Shown here: one piece after another, positions 1 through 7,503 of the stretch
Position numbering within the stretch: position 1 is the stretch's first letter
Layout of the letters: each line of letters opens with the position of its first letter
Assembly: GCA_944363805.1 (NCBI GenBank)
Contig: CALVVH010000034.1
Location: 1 to 15,236 of the forward strand
Origin: an uncultured Bacilli bacterium
GTDB lineage: Bacteria > Bacillota_I > Bacilli_A > RF39 > UBA660
DNA: 15,236 nt
Direction: 5' to 3'
Translations under genes and position numbers: made by a program
The notes under the pieces: generated by a model
What the model was told of the DNA's origin: nothing
The model's database searches: none
What the model saw: only the letters and a program-made list of their open reading frames with translations

Positions 1-105
1 GGTGGCGACCATCCGAAGTTGGTCTATGGAGGACTCAAAGAGTCCTATGAAGTAGAAATGCCTTGTAGTGATGCAAGTCAGTCAAACTTGTTTGACTTTT
101 GTTCT
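1..105 (+). ncRNA. structured small RNA, copy 1, ending in an intrinsic terminator
   Basis: Of unknown family. The region aligns almost without gaps to 10441-10545, and 33 consecutive bases are identical (45-77 against 10485-10517). Visible helices are 7-11/20-24, 30-36/40-46 (7 bp, AAA loop), 62-65/74-77 and the terminator stem 80-86/91-97, followed by a T-rich tail. The first helix is kept in copy 2 by compensatory changes, which supports a real RNA fold. The 5' end may lie beyond the window edge. It could be a stand-alone small RNA or a terminating leader (riboswitch or attenuator) for the gene at 143. I recognise no riboswitch consensus in it. Confidence 0.6.
80..103 (+). terminator. intrinsic terminator of RNA copy 1
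   Basis: A 7-bp stem (AGTCAAA / TTTGACT) with a CTTG loop is followed by TTTTGTT. The same element ends copy 2 at 10521-10544. The 3' arm also contains TTGACT, which is spaced as a -35 box for the downstream gene. Confidence 0.7.
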
Positions 106-121
106 GATTTTGTGTTAGAAT
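92..121 (+). promoter_or_regulatory. candidate promoter for the zincin-like protein gene
   Basis: TTGACT (92-97) is separated by 18 bp from TAGAAT (116-121), which is preceded by TG in extended -10 position (113-114). Transcription would start near 128. That leaves the RBS AAGGTG (129-134) in the mRNA and favours the start codon at 143 over the ATG at 122. The -35 box lies inside the terminator stem of the upstream RNA. Confidence 0.45.
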
Positions 122-142
122 ATGCAGCAAGGTGCAGGGGTT

Positions 143-1843
143 ATGAATAGAAATAGATTGATAGAAATTTTATGTAGTTTAATTGTAATTGCCATTGTCA
201 TAATGGGCTGGCGTTTTTATGAAATTAAAGCCTTGGCTGAAGAAAATATCGAAACATATGCATTATCTACCTACAATATCGATATATCTGGTTTTACTTA
301 CGTTAATAGCATCATCGAAAATAATAAAGTTTATTTACTATACCAAAATGGCAATTATTATATTTTAAAAGAAATAGACACAACAACTAGTCAAGAAAGC
401 AACTATTCTTATACCATTGCAGGAACATGTCAACTTCAAAAAGAGAATTCTTATCCATATATTTATTGTACTAATTCTAATTCTATAAGTATTTATGATG
501 TTCACTTTCAAAACATATTAACTCAAAGCATTAAAAGTAACTACAATTATGCTTTAAATACTAGTGGTAATCTAAATTTTCGCATAATTGATAACACCAA
601 AAGTTATGAATATATCAATGGCTATTATGAAAACACTAGTAATTCCTATGTTTCTTTAGACTCACCGTATGTTTTAGAAGCATATTGTGCCGATGAGTGT
701 CTACTTGTTAGGTACAATAATTTGACCGAAAATACAAGCCTATATCAAGAAGATGAATTGCTAGAAACCAATATTTATGCATATCAAAGATATAACAATG
801 GTATACTTACTTATAGCAATAATAAAATCAAAATATATAATGCTATAACTGATGAATATAAAGAGTTTTATAGTTCAATTAATAGCCTTTTAACCAAAAC
901 ATTTGCTTTAGGAACTAATGACTATTATCTTTATATTTTAAATGATAAGACAATTGATGTTTATAATCTTTATACTGAAAATAATATTACTAGTATCGAC
1001 ATTACTAAAGTTACGGAAGAAATATCTAAAATATTGATAGAAGATAGTAAATTATATCTTTATGGAACTAATACTATATATGTCTATGATATAGCAGATT
1101 TGGAATCAAACATCTCTTCATCTGAAAGTAATTATGGCAATAACTATATTGATTCTCAAATTGCTTATTATGAAAATACTTATGGTGTAACCATCAATAT
1201 AACAGATAATCCCAATTCTCTTACTAATGATTATTCTATAAAAAAAGCAACGAATAATAATGATATAATATCTTCCCTAAATGATTTAGAAAAGTATTTT
1301 ACAGTCTTTAACAAAAACTTTTTCTCTCGTTTTTCGGAATATGGTATGAGTGGCTTAGAAATTTATTTAGTAAATAATATTACTGCCATCAATAGATCGA
1401 CGGGCAATGCCGAAGTAGTAGGGCTATATATCAATAAGAATAATAAATACAATTTAGTATTGCGCATTAATAGTGGAGAAGAAATGCTTAATATTGCATA
1501 TCACGAAACATTCCATGCTATCGAAGACTATTTACGAAAGCGCGGGATAACTTTTAGTGGTTGGAATAAACTAAATCCCGAAGGCTTTTCTTACAGCAAC
1601 GTATATTATACTAATCAAGAATTTACTGACACTCTAGGAAACAATAAATATAATAATAACATTTATTTTGTTGATAACTATGCTCGGAGTAACGAAATAG
1701 AAGATAGAGCTCGTACTTTTGAATATATTTGCCATGGTGAAGACTTCTCAGCATATAACCACTTATCTGCTAAAGTAAGGTATATTAAGAAAATATTACT
1801 CTCATATTTTCCAGAATTATATTCATCTAGTTATTTTATTTGA
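143..1843 (+). CDS. membrane-anchored extracellular protein with a C-terminal HExxH metallopeptidase-like domain
   Basis: No characterised family is recognised over the full 566 residues. The start at 143 is preferred over the in-frame ATG at 122 because AAGGTG (129-134) lies 8 bases upstream of it. Residues about 5-25 form one uncleaved-looking membrane segment (N-in, C-out). The long middle, about 30-340, is rich in Tyr, Asn and Ser and carries repeated short beta-strand-like units of the kind YLYILNDKTIDVYNL and KLYLYGTNTIYVYDI, suggesting a beta-propeller or similar all-beta fold (inference). The C-terminal part has H-E-T-F-H at residues 454-458, followed by AIEDYL. About 60 residues later comes NEIEDRARTFEY, whose acidic residues (E518, E520 or E527) could supply the third zinc ligand. 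This matches the gluzincin pattern seen in lethal-factor-like or PPEP-type peptidases, but the assignment rests on motif only. Likely role: a surface protease acting on cell-surface or host proteins. Confidence 0.7.
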   Translation: MNRNRLIEILCSLIVIAIVIMGWRFYEIKALAEENIETYALSTYNIDISGFTYVNSIIENNKVYLLYQNGNYYILKEIDTTTSQESNYSYTIAGTCQLQKENSYPYIYCTNSNSISIYDVHFQNILTQSIKSNYNYALNTSGNLNFRIIDNTKSYEYINGYYENTSNSYVSLDSPYVLEAYCADECLLVRYNNLTENTSLYQEDELLETNIYAYQRYNNGILTYSNNKIKIYNAITDEYKEFYSSINSLLTKTFALGTNDYYLYILNDKTIDVYNLYTENNITSIDITKVTEEISKILIEDSKLYLYGTNTIYVYDIADLESNISSSESNYGNNYIDSQIAYYENTYGVTINITDNPNSLTNDYSIKKATNNNDIISSLNDLEKYFTVFNKNFFSRFSEYGMSGLEIYLVNNITAINRSTGNAEVVGLYINKNNKYNLVLRINSGEEMLNIAYHETFHAIEDYLRKRGITFSGWNKLNPEGFSYSNVYYTNQEFTDTLGNNKYNNNIYFVDNYARSNEIEDRARTFEYICHGEDFSAYNHLSAKVRYIKKILLSYFPELYSSSYFI

Positions 1844-1865
1844 TAAAGTAACATAGATTTTATTA

Positions 1866-2099
1866 GTGATCTATATGTTTAAAAATAATATGAAACATTA
1901 CCGCCGTGGCTTTCTTGATGGTGTTACTTTTACTACTGAGTTTTTAAAAAATACTAACTATTTAGAAACATTAGCTTTCTTAAATAATACTTTAAATAAC
2001 CTAGATTATTATGCTAAGAAATATCATATGACCAAACAGGACTTAAAAAATAATACTGAAGTACTAATACGTAATCTTCAGTATTTTTATAATGAATAA
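1866..2099 (+). CDS. small hypothetical protein
   Basis: An open frame of up to 77 codons that I do not recognise. The listed start is GTG. ATGs at 1875 and 1890 are alternatives, and none has a convincing Shine-Dalgarno, so the start is uncertain. The product would be mostly helical, basic at the N terminus (KHYRRG), with no signal peptide or membrane segment. It lies 22 bases after the zincin-like gene and could be cotranscribed with it. Its last 16 codons overlap a near-perfect bidirectional terminator hairpin (2052-2088), and its stop abuts the stop of the convergent XRE gene with no gap. It is either a genuine small protein whose end doubles as a terminator or a chance frame. Confidence 0.45.
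   Translation: MIYMFKNNMKHYRRGFLDGVTFTTEFLKNTNYLETLAFLNNTLNNLDYYAKKYHMTKQDLKNNTEVLIRNLQYFYNE
2052..2088. terminator. bidirectional intrinsic terminator
   Basis: A 10-bp stem (AATACTGAAG 2052-2061 with CTTCAGTATT 2076-2085) encloses a 14-base loop. Seen on the plus strand it is followed by a T-run (2084-2088). Seen on the minus strand the A-run at 2045-2050 becomes its U-tract. It would terminate the 143-2099 transcript and the convergent XRE transcript. It lies inside the 3' end of the small ORF. Confidence 0.65.
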
Positions 2100-2330
2100 T
2101 TATTTTAGTATTGATTTAGGATAAGGTTTTCTTTCATCAGTTTTCCCTAATAAATAATCTATAGATGTATCATAGAAAACCGCTAAATCATATAGATAGT
2201 TTATTGGTATCAATCTTTTTCCTATTTCATATTCACTATATTGTTGTTGCTTTATTCCTAGTGCTTTAGCAACATCACTTTGTTTTAAATCCTTATCCTC
2301 TCTAATTTCTTTCAACCTTTGTATATTCAA
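2100..2330 (-). CDS. XRE-family helix-turn-helix repressor
   Basis: A 76-residue, single-domain Cro/C1-type DNA-binding protein. Residues about 5-60 form the HTH_3 domain: RLKEIREDKDLKQSDVAKALG, then the recognition helix around QQQYSEYEIGKR and the usual ending IDYLLG. No second domain is present. The start is TTG (bases 2330-2328 on the plus strand), supported by an AGGTGA Shine-Dalgarno at 2337-2342 with 6-base spacing. It is divergent from the SipW-type surface-protein gene at 2453. The 122-base gap between them contains two ACAAAA-N4-TTTTGT palindromes, one of which fills the spacer of the forward promoter. This arrangement indicates an autoregulating repressor of its divergent neighbour. 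That role is inferred; the family assignment is clear. Confidence 0.9.
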   Translation of the reverse strand: MNIQRLKEIREDKDLKQSDVAKALGIKQQQYSEYEIGKRLIPINYLYDLAVFYDTSIDYLLGKTDERKPYPKSILK

Positions 2331-2358
2331 TGTATATCACCTAATATAATTTTTACAG

Positions 2359-2374
2359 ACAAAACATTTTTTGT
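2359..2374. promoter_or_regulatory. candidate XRE operator O1
   Basis: The palindrome ACAAAA-CATT-TTTTGT matches O2 in its arms and lies between O2 and the XRE start codon. Centre-to-centre distance to O2 is 25 bp. Binding here would suit autoregulation of the XRE gene. Confidence 0.5.
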
Positions 2375-2375
2375 A

Positions 2376-2404
2376 TTGCTTTTACAAAACATATTTTGTA
2401 TAAT
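2376..2404 (+). promoter_or_regulatory. promoter of the first SipW-type gene, with XRE operator O2 in the spacer
   Basis: TTGCTT (2376-2381), a 17-bp spacer and a perfect TATAAT (2399-2404). The 18-bp palindrome TACAAAA-CATA-TTTTGTA (2383-2400) occupies the whole spacer, so a bound repressor would exclude RNA polymerase. A strong Shine-Dalgarno GGAGGA (2439-2444) precedes the start codon by 8 bases. Confidence 0.65.
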
Positions 2405-2452
2405 TATGATATAAAATGAAATTACTAGAGTACTATATGGAGGATGAAGTAG

Positions 2453-4240
2453 ATGAAAAATAAAAAAAATTTAATTTTTATGGTAATTGCTGCAATTACA
2501 TTAGCTGCAGTAGTTTTGGGGGCAACATACGCTTACTTTATTGCTCAAGGTGGGTCAAGTGCCAATACCAATGTCAATGTCCAAACAAATACGACGGATA
2601 ATCTATCATTTGAGGTAGGTAATCCAATTACTTTAAATGTAACTCAAGATAACTTTTATCAGGGTGCTGGTAACCAAGCAGGCAGTACCACAGCAAGTGC
2701 TACATTAATAGCCAATAATGCGACGAATAGTGCAACTGCTAATTATTATCTTTACTTAGATATAACGAGTAATGACTTTGAATACGCGGTAGATACAAAT
2801 ACTCCAGAACTAATATTAACAATAACTAATCCAGATGGAACAGAATTAACCAGTCTATCTGGATACAAATATGTAGAAGTAGGTGAGGTATCAGGATTTG
2901 ATATCACAACAGTAAATGATGTAATAAAAATAGCAGAAAACTATGAAATAACATCAACAGGTACGGAAACACAAACTTGGAATATAACTGTAACATTTGT
3001 CAATCTAGATGCTGATCAAGTTGGCAATACTGGTAAGACTTTCGAAGCAAGCTTAATAATTCAAGCAGAGCCTATACAAACTAGAGTTAACTTTGCGAGT
3101 TATATAACAGATACATTATATACAGCAGATGGAGTAAATAATCTTTATTATCATGATGGAATAGGAGATTATGTTAACTCTGACCAAGAAGCCGGAGATA
3201 ACTCATACAGATTTAGTGGAGGGGATTATCAAGTAACGAATACTGCAATTGATGTGGGATTAACGAGAGTGTATACATCTGCTAACACTGAAACGGACGG
3301 GGTAATAAACTTTTATTGTAATGGAGCAAAACAATATGTAGGTTATAATTGTAGTTCTACACAAACTCATTATTATACAACAGCGTATAATGAAGGAACG
3401 CAATACCAAACATTGGAAAAAGCATTAGCCCAAGCAGTAACAGATGGATATTTAACAAGTGATAATATCAAAAACTTTGTCTGTTTTGGCCCAGGAGCAA
3501 GTGAAGGTTCATGTGGTGTAGATAATTTATATCGAATTATTGGAGTATTTGATGGCCAAGTCAAACTAATCAAATATGATTATGCCGATACAACAATGTT
3601 AGGAGAAAATGGAGATTATTATCAAACTGATTCTAGTAAAATTTGGAGTGGAATGCTATTTTCTCTGCCAACTGTATTTAAATATTATTGGAATTACAGT
3701 AGTGGAGATTATTCATCTAACGATTGGAGTACAAGCGGATTAAATACGGTAAATTTAAATACAAATTACTGGAATTACTTGACAAGTGATTGGCAAAGCA
3801 AAATAGCAAATACAATATGGAAAGTTGGAGGAAATGCATTAGAAAATATAAGAGATGCATCAGTAAAGACAACCTTCATAAACGAAATAACAATTCCAGG
3901 AGAGGGTACAACATATCAAGATGAAATAGGTTTAATGTATGTTTCAGATTATATGTATGCAGTAGATACTACAGGTTGGCAAGCAATAGGAAATACATAT
4001 AATACAGTAAAAGGAGATAACTGGCTGTATATGGGTTTTTCAGATTGGACAATCTCCCGTAGATCAGATAGTTTGTCTTTTTCGTTTTACGTTGGTGGGT
4101 ATGGTGGCATAGGTAATGATTCTATAATTACTGATGGCAATGGAAATGGTGTCCGTCCAGTATTCTACCTAAACTCTGATGTCCAAATCTATGAAGGACA
4201 CGCCGGAACAAAATCTGATCCATACATAATTGGAATGTGA
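2453..4240 (+). CDS. SipW-type signal, secreted surface protein (paralog A)
   Basis: 595 residues. The N terminus (positive charge, hydrophobic stretch about 8-25, then GATYAYF) is the signal type recognised by the SipW signal peptidase in TasA/camelysin-like proteins. No sipW lies in the window. Residues about 35-210 form a beta-rich domain starting NTNVNVQTNTTDNLSF, comparable to TasA/camelysin fibre proteins. The C-terminal part (about 225-595) has conserved blocks LYYHDGIG, LYRIIGVF, NLNTNYWNYLT and TYQDEIGLMYVSDYMYA, and ends VRPVFYLNSDV then GTKSDPY. Four cysteines (C289, C300, C344, C354) are shared with paralog B and may form disulfides. The tail resembles the GVRP-type lectin-like modules common in gut Firmicutes surface proteins (inference). 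It is transcribed alone from an XRE-operator promoter and ends in a terminator overlapping its stop codon. Probable role: a surface fibre or adhesin. Confidence 0.8.
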   Translation: MKNKKNLIFMVIAAITLAAVVLGATYAYFIAQGGSSANTNVNVQTNTTDNLSFEVGNPITLNVTQDNFYQGAGNQAGSTTASATLIANNATNSATANYYLYLDITSNDFEYAVDTNTPELILTITNPDGTELTSLSGYKYVEVGEVSGFDITTVNDVIKIAENYEITSTGTETQTWNITVTFVNLDADQVGNTGKTFEASLIIQAEPIQTRVNFASYITDTLYTADGVNNLYYHDGIGDYVNSDQEAGDNSYRFSGGDYQVTNTAIDVGLTRVYTSANTETDGVINFYCNGAKQYVGYNCSSTQTHYYTTAYNEGTQYQTLEKALAQAVTDGYLTSDNIKNFVCFGPGASEGSCGVDNLYRIIGVFDGQVKLIKYDYADTTMLGENGDYYQTDSSKIWSGMLFSLPTVFKYYWNYSSGDYSSNDWSTSGLNTVNLNTNYWNYLTSDWQSKIANTIWKVGGNALENIRDASVKTTFINEITIPGEGTTYQDEIGLMYVSDYMYAVDTTGWQAIGNTYNTVKGDNWLYMGFSDWTISRRSDSLSFSFYVGGYGGIGNDSIITDGNGNGVRPVFYLNSDVQIYEGHAGTKSDPYIIGM

Positions 4241-4255
4241 AAACATTCCTTTTTT
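4232..4255 (+). terminator. intrinsic terminator of paralog A
   Basis: GGAATGT-GAAA-ACATTCC: a 7-bp stem with a GNRA-type loop followed by six T. The 5' arm includes the last codons and the TGA stop of the gene. Confidence 0.85.
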
Positions 4256-4265
4256 CTTCTTTCTA

Positions 4266-4284
4266 TGGTAAAATAGGGTTGGAG
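4266..4284 (+). promoter_or_regulatory. extended -10 promoter and RBS of gltX
   Basis: TGGTAAAAT (4266-4274) is an extended -10 without a good -35 box. GGAG (4281-4284) lies 9 bases before the ATG at 4294 and fixes that start over the in-frame ATG at 4237, which lies inside the preceding terminator. Confidence 0.5.
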
Positions 4285-4293
4285 TTGAATTTT

Positions 4294-5712
4294 ATGAAAG
4301 TTAGAACACGTTTTGCCCCAAGTCCCACGGGATTTATGCATATTGGCAATTTAAGAACAGCTATATTTGAATATTTGTTAGCTAAGAAATATGATGGCTC
4401 ATTTATTCTACGTATTGAAGATACTGACCAAGAGCGTGAGGTTGAGGGCGCAATTGACTTTATTTATAAAACATTAGAATTATGTAATATTAACATTGAT
4501 GAAGGCCCAAACAATGATGAAGGATATGGTCCATATATTCAAAGCGAACGTAAAGACATCTATAAAAAGTATGCTGAAGAATTAGTAGAAAAAGGCAAAG
4601 CTTATTATTGTTTTTGCAGTGAAGAAGAACTAAATGCTATGCGCGAAAGAGCCAATGCCCGTCATAAGCCATTTTTGTACGATGGACGATGTTCACGTTT
4701 GACTAAAGAAATGGTTCAAGAAAAACTTGCTAGTGGCATACCTTATGTTATTCGCCAAAAGATGCCTAGAACAGGTGTTACTGTGGTTGATGATGTTATC
4801 TATGGCAAGATTAAAATAGACAATAGTATTTTGGATGACCAAATTCTTCTTAAGAGTGATGGTTTTCCAACTTACAACTTTGCTAATGTCATTGATGACC
4901 ATTTGATGGAAATAACCCATGTAATTCGCGGTAAAGAATATCTAGATCAAACCGCTAAATATAATTTATTATATGACGCTTTTGAATGGGAAAAACCAAC
5001 TTACATCCATGTTGCTATGGTTCTCGGTGAAGATGGTAACAAGTTATCCAAGCGTAATGGTGATGCTTCATTCATGGATCTTTACAACGTCGGTTATTTA
5101 CCAGAAGCAATTGTCAACTATTTGAGTTTATTAGGTTGGAGTCCTACTAATAACCAAGAACTATTCACAATGGACGAACTCATCCAAAACTTTGATGAAC
5201 ACCGGATTAGCAAATCATCCAGTCAATATGATGTCAAAAAACTGCAATGGTTTAATGCCCATTATATTAAAAAAATGCCTGACGAAGATTACTTAAAATG
5301 GATTAAAAAATATTTTAATAGAGATGTTTCTAATAAGAGTACAGAATGGGTAGAAAAATTACTTCTTATCTATAAAGATCATCTAAGTTATGGTGAAGAA
5401 ATAAACGAACTAACAGAAAATTTCTTTAATCCAGTTATCTCACTAACTGATGAAGCTAAAGAATTTATGGCTAGTGATCCGATTATTCCGGATGTAATTA
5501 AGGCATTTTCTAATGAGATTTCCAGTATTACTGAGTGGAGTATCGATGCCATCAATAATGCTATTAATAATGTCAAAAATACAGTAGGAGCGAAAGGAAA
5601 ATTACTATATATGCCCATTCGTATTAAAGCTAGTGGTCTTATGCATGGACCGGAACTTGCTGATACCATATATTTAATTGGGCAAGATACAGTAATAGAT
5701 AGATTGAAATGA
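4294..5712 (+). CDS. gltX: glutamyl-tRNA synthetase
   Basis: 472 residues. It charges tRNA-Glu with glutamate in the cytoplasm. Class I signatures are intact: the N terminus KVRTRFAPSPTGFMHIGNLR with HIGN at 16-19, and K250-L-S-K-R254. A zinc site of the C-x-C-x20-Y-x3-C type is visible (C106, C108, Y129, C133). The anticodon-binding half (about 320-472) is of normal length. The frame is open from 4237, but GGAG spacing and family alignment put the start at 4294. It opens a tightly packed group: its TGA overlaps the next ATG by 4 bases, and cysS follows shortly, as gltX and cysS do in many Firmicutes. No glnS lies in the window; whether the enzyme is discriminating for tRNA-Gln cannot be told. 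Confidence 0.97.
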   Translation: MKVRTRFAPSPTGFMHIGNLRTAIFEYLLAKKYDGSFILRIEDTDQEREVEGAIDFIYKTLELCNINIDEGPNNDEGYGPYIQSERKDIYKKYAEELVEKGKAYYCFCSEEELNAMRERANARHKPFLYDGRCSRLTKEMVQEKLASGIPYVIRQKMPRTGVTVVDDVIYGKIKIDNSILDDQILLKSDGFPTYNFANVIDDHLMEITHVIRGKEYLDQTAKYNLLYDAFEWEKPTYIHVAMVLGEDGNKLSKRNGDASFMDLYNVGYLPEAIVNYLSLLGWSPTNNQELFTMDELIQNFDEHRISKSSSQYDVKKLQWFNAHYIKKMPDEDYLKWIKKYFNRDVSNKSTEWVEKLLLIYKDHLSYGEEINELTENFFNPVISLTDEAKEFMASDPIIPDVIKAFSNEISSITEWSIDAINNAINNVKNTVGAKGKLLYMPIRIKASGLMHGPELADTIYLIGQDTVIDRLK

Positions 5713-6107
5713 AAAAGTTGATAAGAATAATTGTGGGGTTGGTAATTGTTGGTTTATTAGGTTTTGGAATTTATAAAATATTTATCGATTGTGAAAAAGT
5801 AAATACTTTTTATGATAAATATTTTACTTTACAAGAAATGGACTATGCTGTTGTAGAAGATGAACTCATTGTTAAACTTTTAGACATCAAAGATAATCGC
5901 TGCCTTGAAAGTGATTGTGACCGTGAAGGCCAATATCTCGTTAAATTAATAGTCCTAAACGATGCCAAGTTTGCATATGTTGAATTAGGAACTTTAGAAC
6001 CGACATCTGTTAAACTCGATAAAATAAGTTTGGAATATACTATCGAATTGATAGATGTGGATACTGATGGAGCAACTATGACCGTAACTCCAAATGAAGA
6101 AGAATAG
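5709..6107 (+). CDS. small membrane-anchored extracellular protein, unknown function
   Basis: 132 residues, translationally coupled to gltX through an ATGA overlap. A positively charged start and one hydrophobic helix (about 5-24) anchor the protein; the absence of a lipobox Cys suggests a membrane anchor and not a lipoprotein. The roughly 105-residue outer domain is acidic and predicted beta-rich. It contains D-N-R-C-x4-D-C near residues 60-70, where two cysteines could pair, and a YTIELIDV strand near the C terminus. That Cys-loop and Y-x-I-x-L pattern loosely resembles small secreted beta-domains, but I cannot name a family. Its place between two tRNA synthetase genes probably reflects shared transcription, not shared function. 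Confidence 0.8.
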   Translation: MKKLIRIIVGLVIVGLLGFGIYKIFIDCEKVNTFYDKYFTLQEMDYAVVEDELIVKLLDIKDNRCLESDCDREGQYLVKLIVLNDAKFAYVELGTLEPTSVKLDKISLEYTIELIDVDTDGATMTVTPNEEE

Positions 6108-6114
6108 GTGAACT

Positions 6115-7503
6115 ATGAAATTATATAATACATTGACAAGAAAAGTTGAAGAATTTGTTCCTTGGAACAAGGATACTGTAGGTTTTTACACTTGTGGACC
6201 GACAGTATATCATTATGCCCATATTGGTAATATGCGTAACTACGTTGGACACGATGTCCTAGATAAAACTTTAAGATATTTAGGCTACAACGTTAAAAGA
6301 GTAATGAATATCACAGATGTTGGGCATTTGACAAGTGATTCTGACTCTGGTGATGATAAAATGGTTGCTAGTGCCAAAAAAGAAAATAAAACGGTTATGG
6401 ACATTGCTCGGTTTTATACTGATGCCTTTTTCCATGATTTTGAGCTGTTAAATAACCGAATGCCTGATGTGGTAAGCCCAGCGACCGTTAATATTGATGA
6501 ATATATTAAAATAATTACCAAATTATTAGATACTGGCTATGCATATAAATCTGGTGGCAATATCTATTTTGATACAACCAAATTAGATGATTACTACCAA
6601 CTTACTAATCACAAAGCAGATGAAATGGTCGTTGGTGTTCGTGAAGGTGTCGAAGAAGATGCTTCTAAAAAGAATCAAAATGACTTTGTTTTGTGGTTTA
6701 CTAAATCGAAGTTTGATTCCCAAGAACTAAAATGGGATAGCCCTTGGGGCTTAGGTTATCCTGGCTGGCACATTGAATGTACCGGTATAAGCATCAAATA
6801 CTTAGGAGAATACTTAGATATCCATGGCGGAGGAGTAGATAACATATTTCCGCATCATACTAATGAGATTGCTCAAAGTGAAGCTTACCTAGGACATAAA
6901 TGGTGTAAATATTGGTTTCATAATGAACATTTAAATGATGAAACTGGTAAAATGAGTAAAAGTCACGGGGCAATTCTTACTGTCAGTGTCCTAAAAGAAA
7001 AGGGTTATAATCCATTATCTTTTAGATATATGTGCTTACTTAGTCATTATCGTCGCCAACTGGTATTTTCATACTCATCTTTAGATGGAGCGGAAAATGC
7101 TTACAAGAAACTTTTAAGTCGAACTAGCGCTTTAAAATTCGGCGAAGATGTCGATGAGAAGGCTTATGATGAATGGAATAATAAGTTTAGAAGTTGCCTA
7201 GAAGACGATTTAAATACTGCCAATGCCATTACGACATTATACGATTTATTAAAAAGTGATTTAAATGACGATACAAAGTATCATTTAATAAGTAGTTGGG
7301 ATGAAGTCTTAAGTCTAGACTTATTGAAAAAAGAAACTATAAAACATGAAAAAGAAGATTATATTTTACAAAAAATTAAAGAACGTAATGATGCTAAGAA
7401 AAATAAAGACTATGCTACTGCCGATGCCATTAGAGAAGAATTATTAAATATGGGAATTATTTTAAAAGATACTCGGGAAGGAACTGTTTACGAATTAAAA
7501 TAA
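6115..7503 (+). CDS. cysS: cysteinyl-tRNA synthetase
   Basis: 462 residues, the normal length for the family. It attaches cysteine to tRNA-Cys. The start MKLYNTLTR is canonical. The zinc site that binds the cysteine substrate is intact: C27 (in YTCGPTVY), C222 (WHIECTG), H247 and E251 (PHHTNE). HIGN lies at 36-39 and K279-M-S-K-S283 closes the ATP site. The C-terminal helical region, ending [19 protein letters not shown], is typical of CysS. AGGTGA (6106-6111) overlaps the end of the preceding ORF and sits only 3 bases before the ATG. Its stop codon overlaps the start of the carboxypeptidase gene (TAATG). It is third in a four-gene unit starting at gltX. Confidence 0.97.
   Translation: MKLYNTLTRKVEEFVPWNKDTVGFYTCGPTVYHYAHIGNMRNYVGHDVLDKTLRYLGYNVKRVMNITDVGHLTSDSDSGDDKMVASAKKENKTVMDIARFYTDAFFHDFELLNNRMPDVVSPATVNIDEYIKIITKLLDTGYAYKSGGNIYFDTTKLDDYYQLTNHKADEMVVGVREGVEEDASKKNQNDFVLWFTKSKFDSQELKWDSPWGLGYPGWHIECTGISIKYLGEYLDIHGGGVDNIFPHHTNEIAQSEAYLGHKWCKYWFHNEHLNDETGKMSKSHGAILTVSVLKEKGYNPLSFRYMCLLSHYRRQLVFSYSSLDGAENAYKKLLSRTSALKFGEDVDEKAYDEWNNKFRSCLEDDLNTANAITTLYDLLKSDLNDDTKYHLISSWDEVLSLDLLKKETIKHEKEDYILQKIKERNDAKKNKDYATADAIREELLNMGIILKDTREGTVYELK

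Noticed and set aside
1..105. Assignment of the small RNA to a known riboswitch or ribozyme class
   Set aside because: I compared it by eye with the purine, preQ1, c-di-GMP, THF, fluoride, ZTP, SAM, TPP and glutamine riboswitches and with the hammerhead, twister and pistol cores. None of their conserved motifs is present.
58..211. Short frame starting ATGCCTTGTAGTGATGCA in both small RNA copies, as a leader peptide for attenuation
   Set aside because: A one-base indel after the shared part gives entirely different lengths (30 and 12 codons), there is no Shine-Dalgarno, and identity is at base level with no synonymous changes. RNA structure explains it better.
122..1843. Start of the zincin-like protein at the ATG at 122
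   Set aside because: It has no RBS and lies directly on the -10 box of the likely promoter; the ATG at 143 has AAGGTG at proper spacing.
3373..3573. Minus-strand open frame within the SipW-type gene; similar antisense frames at 4693-4920, 5388-5669, 7985-8203, 9721-9903 and 10583-10888
   Set aside because: All lie antisense inside well-supported genes, lack RBS support and show no family features. They are shadow frames.
4040..4155. Diversity-generating retroelement
   Set aside because: The variable patch is suggestive, but no reverse transcriptase, accessory gene or template repeat exists in the window.
4237..4293. N-terminal 19-residue extension of GltX
   Set aside because: It starts inside the terminator of the previous gene, upstream of the -10 box, and the family starts at the KVRTRFAPSPTG block.
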